DNA of 5,896 nucleotides from an uncultured Micrococcus sp. (lineage in GTDB: Bacteria > Actinomycetota > Actinomycetes > Actinomycetales > Micrococcaceae). The DNA is taken from contig CAMIOJ010000148.1 in assembly GCA_946222435.1 (NCBI GenBank), positions 1-5,896 of the forward strand, read 5' to 3'. This document shows positions 1 to 5,081 of this stretch, in pieces. The translations under genes were made by a program, and so were the position numbers. Position 1 is the stretch's first letter, and the number at the start of each line of letters is the position of its first letter. The notes below the pieces were generated by a model. The model saw nothing but the letters and a program-made list of their open reading frames with translations. It did no database searches and was not told the origin of the DNA.

Positions 1-153
1 GCCGTAGAGGCCGTCCCGGTCGGTGCAGGCGAGCAGGCGCTGCCCGTCGGCAGCCGCGGCCTGGACCAGCTCGGCGGGCCAGGACACCCCGTAGTGCGCG
101 CTGAAGGCGCTGGCGACCTGCAGGTGGGCGAAGGGCTCGGCGGCCTCGGTCAT
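1..153 (-). CDS. dnaE2: Error-prone DNA polymerase III alpha subunit (DnaE2-like), N-terminal fragment
   Basis: Only the first 51 codons are present; the gene continues beyond the left edge. The visible part is the start of the PHP domain of a bacterial C-family polymerase: FAHLQVASAFSAHYGVSW (residues 8-25), a helix with PAELVQAAAADG (26-37), then LACTDRDGLYG (41-51). This resembles the DnaE2-type alpha subunits of actinobacteria, which carry out SOS-induced translesion synthesis with ImuB-like partners. The ATG at 153-151 is well supported by an AGGAGT ribosome site (161-166) seven bases upstream. The first PHP metal motif, usually H-x-H, reads H10-L-Q12, so one ligand is changed. The gene follows DUF6504 on the same strand after a 196-bp gap, and both lie downstream of a LexA box, which favours DnaE2 over the replicative DnaE1. 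DnaE-family membership is firm; the DnaE2 assignment rests on context and N-terminal resemblance. Confidence 0.8.
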   Translation of the reverse strand, partial: MTEAAEPFAHLQVASAFSAHYGVSWPAELVQAAAADGQRLLACTDRDGLYG

Positions 154-186
154 GCTGATCACTCCTGTTCGGCGGGGCCGGCGCGG

Positions 187-201
187 CCCGTCGACGACGG
201 G
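187..201. repeat. Small hairpin in the DUF6504-dnaE2 gap
   Basis: CCCGTC (187-192) and GACGGG (196-201) form a 6-bp stem with a 3-base loop, about 20 bases upstream of the dnaE2 ribosome site on the minus strand. It is seen directly in the sequence. A role in folding the dnaE2 translation-initiation region is inference only, and short GC stems are common by chance at this GC content. Confidence 0.4.
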
Positions 202-266
202 TGGGCCGGCATGGGCTCGGTGTGGACAGAGCGCGACGGGAAGCGCGGACAGGCCCGGGTGAGGCG

Positions 267-292
267 GACGACGGAGGGAAGGGGCCGTCGTC
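267..292 (-). other. Stem-loop between DUF6504 and dnaE2
   Basis: GACGACGG (267-274) and CCGTCGTC (285-292) are perfect reverse complements, giving an 8-bp stem with a 10-base loop. It lies 58 bases past the DUF6504 stop, in the transcript that would continue into dnaE2. No run of T follows on the minus strand, so it is not a classical intrinsic terminator. It could be an attenuating or mRNA-stabilising hairpin that sets the DUF6504:DnaE2 ratio, which is inference. The rest of the 154-349 gap has no convincing gene. Confidence 0.5.
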
Positions 293-349
293 GGGAAGGA
301 CGGGGCGGGCGGAGGCCCGGCCGCACGGACGGTTCGAAGGGGCGGAGGG

Positions 350-679
350 CTAGGCAGTGGCCATGAGGGGCAGTCCGACGCCGTCATGGATGCGGATCAG
401 GCGCCAGCGTCCGGAATCCAGGTGGTGGGCGACGTCCACGGTCTGCAGCGGGGCGTTGCCGGCGCGGGCGAGCCGGACCTGGAGGCGCCAGATCTCGTGG
501 TCCACGAGGCCGGCGCCGCGCCCCTTCTCGGCGCGGTACTCCTCGGCCCACCAGCGGCGGCGCTCGTACCAGCGCAGCGGCCGCTCGGCGAGCGCGTAGT
601 CCCGCCCGTTCCAGCGGAGCCGGTGCGGCGTGCCGTCCGGAGCGCACTCCACGGCGACGGACTGCGTGAAGATTCCCAT
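350..679 (-). CDS. DUF6504 family protein of the SOS mutagenesis cassette
   Basis: A 109-residue soluble protein with no signal peptide or membrane segment. It shows the aromatic and arginine-rich pattern of DUF6504: RWNGRDY (22-28), RWYERRRWWAEEYR (36-49), HEIWRLQVRL (61-70) and GRWRLIRIHD (90-99), consistent with a small beta-rich fold. DUF6504 proteins are often encoded beside imuB and dnaE2 in actinobacteria; their biochemical role is not established, and an accessory role in the mutasome is inference from context. The ATG at 679-677 has an AGGGAG site (686-691) six bases upstream. The gene is first in the visible operon, about 145 bp downstream of a perfect LexA box, and followed by dnaE2. 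No imuB lies upstream; that space is a leader and then a divergently oriented phosphoesterase. The family call rests on pattern recognition. Confidence 0.8.
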   Translation of the reverse strand: MGIFTQSVAVECAPDGTPHRLRWNGRDYALAERPLRWYERRRWWAEEYRAEKGRGAGLVDHEIWRLQVRLARAGNAPLQTVDVAHHLDSGRWRLIRIHDGVGLPLMATA

Positions 680-766
680 GGTCTTCTCCCTGTTCCCTGC
701 TCGGTTCTGCCGGCGGACCGGCCTGTGCGGGCCCGGCGGCGGGATGCCGTCGGGCGGTGGGAGCGG

Positions 767-786
767 CAGGCCCCGAAGGGGCCCTG
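767..786 (-). other. Leader hairpin upstream of DUF6504
   Basis: GGCCCC (769-774) and GGGGCC (778-783) pair around a GAA loop (TTC on the minus strand). The stem extends by two more pairs (767-768 with 785-786) if C784 is bulged. It lies in the predicted 5' leader of the minus-strand transcript, between the LexA-box promoter and the DUF6504 start. With no T tract it is not a clear terminator; it may be a stabilising or pausing structure. Confidence 0.4.
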
Positions 787-817
787 GACGGGAAGTGCTG
801 GGAAGGCCGCACCCATC

Positions 818-846
818 ATGCTACTCGAACATGTGTTCGAATCACA
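818..846 (-). promoter_or_regulatory. Candidate SOS promoter of the DUF6504-dnaE2 operon
   Basis: Read on the minus strand, TAGCAT (823-818) is a plausible -10 element. Seventeen bases upstream is TGTGAT (846-841), a poor -35. The LexA box fills exactly the spacer between them (840-825 plus one base), a placement that would block RNA polymerase. The -10 is only a partial match and the -35 is weak, so the promoter call leans mainly on the operator position and on being upstream of the operon. Confidence 0.45.
825..840. promoter_or_regulatory. LexA-binding site (SOS box)
   Basis: The sequence is TCGAACATGTGTTCGA: perfect half-sites TCGAAC and GTTCGA separated by ATGT. It matches the Gram-positive/actinobacterial LexA consensus CGAAC-N4-GTTCG with an extra matching base on each side. 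It lies 145 bp upstream of the DUF6504 start on the minus strand and 235 bp upstream of the plus-strand phosphoesterase. The DUF6504-dnaE2 operon, a known type of SOS target, is the likely regulated unit. I saw no second full site in the window. Confidence 0.9.
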
Positions 847-922
847 TGCCCCGAAGCTACGCGGCAGGCCGGACACGATAAGCGTCACGGGCGCGCCACC
901 GGACTGTTCGCCGCAGGCCACC

Positions 923-954
923 GGCAGTCAAACGGCCGGCCACACCGCACTGCC
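923..954. repeat. Inverted repeat GGCAGT-N20-ACTGCC upstream of the phosphoesterase
   Basis: GGCAGT (923-928) and ACTGCC (949-954) are perfect 6-bp arms around a 20-bp spacer that contains the palindrome GGCCGGCC (934-941). It sits 122-153 bp before the phosphoesterase start and could be an operator or an RNA hairpin. Six-base arms can arise by chance, so no regulator is assigned. Confidence 0.3.
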
Positions 955-978
955 AGGCTCGACCTGCGCCGGGGCGTG

Positions 979-1006
979 CGGGGGCAGGCCGCCGGGGGCA
1001 GGCCGC
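979..1006. repeat. Perfect 14-bp tandem duplication
   Basis: CGGGGGCAGGCCGC occurs twice back to back (979-992 and 993-1006) with no mismatch, 70-97 bp upstream of the phosphoesterase start. A perfect two-copy repeat in non-coding DNA suggests a recent slippage duplication. It would shift any upstream promoter element by 14 bp relative to the gene. Confidence 0.85.
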
Positions 1007-1013
1007 AGGGAAC

Positions 1014-1033
1014 GGCGCGCTTCACGGCGCGCC
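1014..1033 (+). other. Hairpin in the phosphoesterase 5' leader
   Basis: GGCGCGC (1014-1020) and GCGCGCC (1027-1033) form a 7-bp all-GC stem with loop TTCACG. It ends 32 bases before the GAGGT ribosome site of the downstream gene. If transcription starts upstream of it, the stem would be part of the 5' leader and might affect mRNA stability or initiation. The structure is visible; the function is inference. Confidence 0.45.
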
Positions 1034-1075
1034 CCGGGGCTGTCCCGTCGACAGAACCGCAGAACGAGGTAGACC

Positions 1076-3019
1076 ATGAAGACCACCGCACCTGCGCGCC
1101 GCCTCGGCGCCGGAGCCATCGCCTTCGCCCTGACCGGCGGCCTGCTCTCCGCAGCCGTCACCGCCCCGTCCGCCCTCGCCGGCCCGGAGACCTCCTCCGC
1201 CGGCACCTCCTCCCCGGCTTCCCCGGCCTCCGCCTCCGCGCACCGCGACCACCCGGTGCACCCCGAGCATCCAGGCAAGGGTCCGAAGCGCCCGCACGAT
1301 CCCGGCACCCCGGAGGACTTCGACTGGGACCGCGACGCCTACCGCGGCCAGGTGGACGTGCGCCGCACCCCGCACGACGCCCGCCCGAAGGACGAGGACA
1401 CCCTCACCGGCCGCGTGTTCGTGGACGCCGACCGCGACTCCCGCCGCCACCCCTCCGAGAAGGGCCTGGCCGGCGTGCGCGTCTCCAACGGCGAGGACGT
1501 GGTCCTGACGGACAAGCACGGCCGCTACGAGCTGCCGGTCCGAGACAACATGACCGTGTTCGTCACCCAGCCCTCCGGCTACCGCGTGCCGGTGGACGCG
1601 GACAACGTCCCGCAGTTCCACTACCACCACCTGCCGGACGGCTCCCCGGAGCTGGAGCACGGCGGCATCGCCCCGACCGGCGACCTCCCCGCAGCCGTGA
1701 AGTTCCCGGTGGTGCAGGACGCACGCATGGCCGAGGAGGAGCAGCGCTGCCTGATCGGCGGCGACGTGCAGACCTACACCGAGCAGCAGGTCGAGTACGC
1801 CCGCGCCGGTGCCTTCGCGGACCTCGCGGAGCGGGAGGACTACACGGACTGCGGCATCCTGTTCATCGGGGACATCGTGGGCGACCGCCCGGACCTGTAC
1901 CCGCAGACCCGCGAGCTGTCCTCCATGCTCAACGGCCCGGCCTGGTTCTTGCCCGGCAACCATGACCTGGACTTCGACACCCCGGACTCCGAGCACGCCT
2001 TCGACAGCTTCCGTCAGGCCCTCGCCCCGGAGTACTACTCCTACGACGTCGGGGACACGCACGTGATCGCCCTGTCCTCCGTGGAGTACCCGCTCGCCGG
2101 CAAGAACGGATACAACGGCTCGATCGACGAGCGCCAGATGGAGTGGCTGCGCCAGGACATCGCCGCGACCCCGAAGGACAAGAAGATCGTGCTGGGCACC
2201 CACGTGCCGCTGATGTCCTTCGCGGACAGCACCTCGGCCACCCACTCGATCGACCAGGTGCCCGAGATCTACGAGCTGCTCGAGGGCCGTGAGGTCATCA
2301 CGGTCGGCGGCCACACCCACTCCACCGAGAACCTGCGCGCCGGCGACCTCGTGGCCGGGTGGAAGGACCTGTTCGGCATCGACGGGCTGCCGTTCGACCA
2401 CCTGGTGGCCGGCGCGATCTCCGGCGACTGGTACTCCGGACGCCTCGTGGACGGGGGCCGGTACCCGCTGGCCGCCCAGCGCGACGGCGCCCTGCCCGGC
2501 GTGGTCACCCTGGACCTGACCGCCGAGGGCATCGCCTCCCGGTTCACCGTCCGCGGCGACGACGGTTCCGACCAGATGAGCCTCGGCCTGAACACCCCGG
2601 CCTACCGCGAGTGGTTCGAGGCCAACCAGGACCACGCCAAGAAGGGCGGTGCGGAGCCGCTGGCAGACCCGCACACCGTGGCCGCCGAGGACCTGGCCGG
2701 AACCTGGCTGACCGCCAACGTGTTCATGGGCGCCACCGGCACCCGGGTCGAGGTCAGCGTGGACGGAGCTGAACCGGTACCCGCGACCCGCACCCAGGAG
2801 ATGGACGGCGAGGAGGTCCGCGTGGGCGCCGAGTACTCGGACCCTGCCGCGGCCCAGGAGCAGCTGGTGCACGGCGGCTCCCTCGCCGACCGCACCATGC
2901 ACCTGTGGCGCCTGCCGCTGCCGTCCGACCTGGCCGCCGGCGAGCACACCGCCGAGGTCACCGTGACCGACCTCAACGGCGAGCGCCACACCGAGACGCT
3001 CACCTTCACGGTGCGCTGA
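1076..3019 (+). CDS. Secreted calcineurin-like phosphoesterase with N- and C-terminal accessory domains
   Basis: A 647-residue exported metallophosphoesterase. A signal peptide spans about 1-35 (twin Arg near the N-terminus, hydrophobic AGAIAFALTGGLLSAAV, cleavage after ALA35). Residues 36-75 are a Ser/Pro then His/Pro-rich linker. A small beta domain at about 110-205 (LTGRVFVDADRD, GVRVSNGEDVV, DKHGRYELPV) resembles MetallophosN. The catalytic domain (about 225-420) carries D230-x-Q232, GDIVGD (265-270), GNHD (294-297), H376 and GGHTH (411-415), a full dinuclear metal set with Gln in place of the usual first-motif His, which is typical of this subfamily. Residues about 440-647 resemble MetallophosC. 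It likely hydrolyses phosphate mono- or diesters outside the membrane; the substrate is unknown. The ATG is preceded by GAGGT (1066-1070) at 5 bases, and the signal peptide starts right there. No sortase motif or membrane anchor is visible. It converges on a second phosphoesterase. Confidence 0.92.
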   Translation: MKTTAPARRLGAGAIAFALTGGLLSAAVTAPSALAGPETSSAGTSSPASPASASAHRDHPVHPEHPGKGPKRPHDPGTPEDFDWDRDAYRGQVDVRRTPHDARPKDEDTLTGRVFVDADRDSRRHPSEKGLAGVRVSNGEDVVLTDKHGRYELPVRDNMTVFVTQPSGYRVPVDADNVPQFHYHHLPDGSPELEHGGIAPTGDLPAAVKFPVVQDARMAEEEQRCLIGGDVQTYTEQQVEYARAGAFADLAEREDYTDCGILFIGDIVGDRPDLYPQTRELSSMLNGPAWFLPGNHDLDFDTPDSEHAFDSFRQALAPEYYSYDVGDTHVIALSSVEYPLAGKNGYNGSIDERQMEWLRQDIAATPKDKKIVLGTHVPLMSFADSTSATHSIDQVPEIYELLEGREVITVGGHTHSTENLRAGDLVAGWKDLFGIDGLPFDHLVAGAISGDWYSGRLVDGGRYPLAAQRDGALPGVVTLDLTAEGIASRFTVRGDDGSDQMSLGLNTPAYREWFEANQDHAKKGGAEPLADPHTVAAEDLAGTWLTANVFMGATGTRVEVSVDGAEPVPATRTQEMDGEEVRVGAEYSDPAAAQEQLVHGGSLADRTMHLWRLPLPSDLAAGEHTAEVTVTDLNGERHTETLTFTVR

Positions 3020-3037
3020 CGCGCCCCTTCACGACGA

Positions 3038-3070
3038 CGGCTCCGTCACCTTCAGTCGGTGACGGGGCCG
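3038..3070. terminator. Bidirectional terminator between convergent phosphoesterase genes
   Basis: The arms 3038-3050 and 3058-3070 pair over 13 bp (one G-U) around a 7-base loop; the core is CCGTCACC/GGTGACGG. It starts 18 bases after the plus-strand stop and 61 bases past the minus-strand stop at 3132. Neither side has a long T run, as is common in GC-rich actinobacteria. Its position between convergent genes and its stem length make it the likely transcription end for both. Confidence 0.75.
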
Positions 3071-3131
3071 TGGTCTGTGCCTCGCCGGGCCGAGGACGCC
3101 CGTCTGGACGCCGCCGACCGGGGTGGACGGA

Positions 3132-3827
3132 TCAGACCTTCAGGTAGGACGGGAAGGCGGCCGGCTCCGCGATGCGCTGGACGCCCGGGGTCTGCTTCCC
3201 GTAGCGGGCACGGGTCTGCAGGGAGGTCTGCAGGTACCAGGCCAGCTGGTCCGGGCGGATCCAGTCGTAACCGAGCAGGCCCTCAGTGGACTGGCCGGCG
3301 GTGTCCGTGTCCGAGGCGTAGCGGCCGGAGTCCATGAGCCAGATGGCGAAGGCAGGGGCCTTCCCCCGGGAGCCCTTCACCAGGATCTGGGCGTTGGTGT
3401 GGCCGGTGACGCCGGCGGCGCGCTCCGGGTTGAGGTTGTGCCGGTAGCCGCGGAGGAACGCGTCGATGCGGTCCTCGGTCATGCCGGTGCCGTGGGCGAG
3501 CGAGTCCTCGTCGTGGTTGCCGAACGTGACGGCCCAGCCGATGCCGCGGGACTCCATGGGCATGACGACGTTGTTGTAGGCCTGTTTGACCTCGAGCTCG
3601 GTCGTCGGCGAGCCGTCGATGCAGTCGCCGTTGATGAGGGCGAAGTCCGGCTTCACCCGGTCCAGGACCTGCTCCATGAACTCGATGGTGCGGCGGTCGG
3701 TGAGCGGCCCGTCCTGGGTATCGTTGAACTGGACGATCGTGAAGCGGCCGTCGCGGCCGAACTGCAGCGGCATCCGGCCGTGGTGGCCCTTCTTGGCCGG
3801 GACGGCCGCCGGGTCGAACTTAGATAC
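3132..3827 (-). pseudogene. Truncated calcineurin-like metallophosphoesterase, probably non-functional
   Basis: The longest ATG-initiated frame (3773-3132) encodes 213 residues resembling the first part of a larger metallophosphoesterase: IVQFNDTQD (13-21, D18-x-Q20), LINGD (47-51 region, D50), TFGNHDED (83-90), then WLMDSGRY and a YDWIRPDQLAWY stretch. Relatives I recall are over 300 residues and continue into the H-x-P-L and GHDH metal-binding motifs. Here the protein ends at PGVQRIAEPAAFPSYLKV without them. The frame stays open upstream of the ATG, and VSKFDPAAVPAKKG reads like genuine family N-terminus, but no ATG, GTG or TTG occurs before an in-frame TGA at 3875-3873. There is no signal peptide and only a distant AAGAAGGG purine run before the ATG. 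Both ends therefore appear lost. The short tail could be the original C-terminus joined by an internal deletion (inference). A functional short enzyme seems unlikely because half the metal ligands are missing. Confidence 0.72.
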
Positions 3828-3879
3828 GCGCGGTGACGTCTGCGTGCCCGTCCGTCGGCGGATCGGTGAACGTCAGGAA

Positions 3880-3904
3880 ACCCGGGCCGGATGCACAGCC
3901 GGGT
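3880..3904 (-). terminator. Possible terminator after the transporter gene
   Basis: On the minus strand, ACCCGG and CCGGGT (3904-3899 with 3885-3880) form a 6-bp stem with a 13-base loop, followed by TTTCC. It begins 28 bases past the transporter stop codon. The stem is short and the T run weak, so this is a tentative intrinsic terminator for the SRAP-transporter transcript. Confidence 0.35.
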
Positions 3905-3931
3905 CCGTTCCCGGTCACAGCGCCGAGGGCC

Positions 3932-5053
3932 TCAGCCCCCCACGTGCTCCCGCTCACCTCGCACCGCCCTGGCAGCCAGCCGACGGCTGACCACGCCCAT
4001 GCCGAGCAGCTCCACGATGGACTGCGCCACCACCACGGCAGCGGCCAGCTCCCAACCGGCCGGCAGGGCCAGCGCGATCGGCAGGACCACGAACGAGTTC
4101 CTCGTCCCGAGCGTGCACACCAGGGTCCTGCGCTGCGACCACGGCAGCCCGGCGATGTCCCCGGCCACCGTCCCGACCAGCACGGCGCAGCCGAGGTAGA
4201 CCACGCAGACCAGCACGCCGATCCACAGCACACCGGAGGCCTCCGCCACCGCCGGCACGTGGCCGGCGGCCACCAGGAACACCACGGCCGCCAGCAGCGG
4301 GATCGGCCACTGGGCCAGCCGCTGCCGGCGCACCTCGCCTTGCGGCGAGCGCCGCAGCACCCGCTCGAACATGCTCGCCCCGAGCAGCGGCAGCAGCACC
4401 ACGAGCACCGCGCCGGCCAGTACCGCGGGGCCCAGCAGCGCCGACCCGACCGCCTCGCTCTCACCCCACAGCACGGTGAACAGCCACACCCACACGGGCA
4501 GGGCCACCAGCTGCAGCACGAGGTTCACGGGGGTGACGGCCACAGCGGCCGCCCGGTCTCCCCAGGAGAGGTAGGAGAACGTGAGGAACCAGTCCGTGCA
4601 GGGCACCGAGAGCACCAGCAGCAGCCCCAGCGCCAGCGCCGTCACCTGCGCCTCGGAGCCGACGAGCACCCGACCGAACACCTCCACACCGGCCACCAGA
4701 CAGAGCACGAGCACCGGCATCACCAGCCCGTTGGCCACCAGCACGGTGCCCAACCAGCGGCGGTCCCGTCCCGCCGCGCGCACCCGCCGCAGCGGAGTCT
4801 GCACAAAGGTCGCGAAGAGCAGCGCCGCCAGCAGCGGCCACAGCAGCACACCGGTCGCCCCGCCAGCCGCCGGCACCAGCAGTCCCAGCACGGCACCCGC
4901 CACGGCTGCGCCCAGGTACAACCACACCTGGTGCTGCTCCAGGCCCGACGGCGGCGCCGTTGCCTCGGGCTGATCCGTCGCCCCTGGCTGTCCGGTGGCC
5001 GGGGTCCGCCCGGTCGCCGGGCTGTGCTCACTCCCCTGCTCCGATCCCGTCAT
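3932..5053 (-). CDS. Acr3/bile-acid-symporter-fold membrane transporter (putative arsenic resistance protein)
   Basis: A 373-residue integral membrane protein with about ten hydrophobic segments, for example 43-61, 65-83, 101-122, 137-156 and near the C-terminus AAAVVVAQSIVELLGMGVV. It resembles actinobacterial 'arsenic resistance proteins' of the Acr3/SBF superfamily. Landmarks are VPCTDWFLTFSYL with Cys152, matching the conserved Acr3 TM4 cysteine, and TLGTRNSFVVLPIALALP. The latter aligns with the Acr3 NNFELA motif, but the glutamate position is Val322. Arsenite efflux is therefore plausible but not assured, and no arsR or arsC is nearby. The ATG at 5053 is chosen because it is the first one after the upstream gene ends, but AGAGG directly abuts it, a poor spacing. 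A GTG at 4927-4925 with GGAG upstream would give a 331-residue protein starting where I recall many relatives starting (HQVWLYL). The 28-bp gap to the SRAP gene suggests one operon with translational coupling. Confidence 0.8.
   Translation of the reverse strand: MTGSEQGSEHSPATGRTPATGQPGATDQPEATAPPSGLEQHQVWLYLGAAVAGAVLGLLVPAAGGATGVLLWPLLAALLFATFVQTPLRRVRAAGRDRRWLGTVLVANGLVMPVLVLCLVAGVEVFGRVLVGSEAQVTALALGLLLVLSVPCTDWFLTFSYLSWGDRAAAVAVTPVNLVLQLVALPVWVWLFTVLWGESEAVGSALLGPAVLAGAVLVVLLPLLGASMFERVLRRSPQGEVRRQRLAQWPIPLLAAVVFLVAAGHVPAVAEASGVLWIGVLVCVVYLGCAVLVGTVAGDIAGLPWSQRRTLVCTLGTRNSFVVLPIALALPAGWELAAAVVVAQSIVELLGMGVVSRRLAARAVRGEREHVGG
4949..5020. repeat. Four imperfect 18-bp repeats encoding a hexapeptide array
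   Basis: Within the N-terminal extension of the transporter, residues 12-35 read PATGRT, PATGQP, GATDQP, EATAPP: four consecutive six-residue units with invariant Ala-Thr at positions 2-3. At DNA level they are four adjacent 18-bp units (5020-5003, 5002-4985, 4984-4967, 4966-4949) that have diverged. They sit just before the first membrane segment and would form a flexible tail, if this part is translated at all. Confidence 0.7.
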
Positions 5054-5081
5054 CCTCTGGACAGGCCCGTCGGGGTGCCGC

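Larger units (their letters stand above)
680..1075. other. Divergent intergenic region with two promoters' worth of signals
   Basis: These 396 bases separate the minus-strand SOS operon from the plus-strand phosphoesterase. The left half (680-846) is the operon leader plus the LexA-controlled promoter. The right half (847-1075) is the phosphoesterase upstream region, containing a 14-bp tandem duplication and two inverted repeats. I found no convincing -35/-10 pair for the plus-strand gene and no small gene with a ribosome site. Open frames through the region appear to be composition artefacts of GC-rich DNA. Confidence 0.6.

Noticed and set aside
328..341. Possible second LexA site around GTTCGA (332-337)
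   Set aside because: Only one half-site is present; the opposite half at the required four-base spacing does not match.
384..921. Minus-strand frames of 142 and 174 codons overlapping DUF6504 and its leader
   Set aside because: They are out of frame with DUF6504 and Pro/Arg/Ser-rich, and only the DUF6504 frame shows family-like residues and a well-spaced ribosome site.
906..923. PHO-box-like GTTCGCC followed four bases later by GCCACCG, upstream of the phosphoesterase
   Set aside because: The second unit matches the actinobacterial GTTCACC repeat poorly, so PhoP control cannot be supported from sequence alone.
757..1965. 402-codon plus-strand frame overlapping the phosphoesterase start
   Set aside because: It is Arg/Pro-rich low-complexity translation in another frame of a well-supported gene, with no recognisable domain.
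1022..2989. 655-codon open frame on the minus strand opposite the secreted phosphoesterase
   Set aside because: Its translation is repetitive Val/Gly/Ala/His-rich sequence with no domain motifs and no ribosome site. It is a GC-rich antisense shadow of the plus-strand gene, which has a signal peptide and complete catalytic motifs.
3123..3836. 237-codon plus-strand frame opposite the truncated phosphoesterase
   Set aside because: It is an antisense shadow; the minus strand carries clear phosphoesterase motifs.
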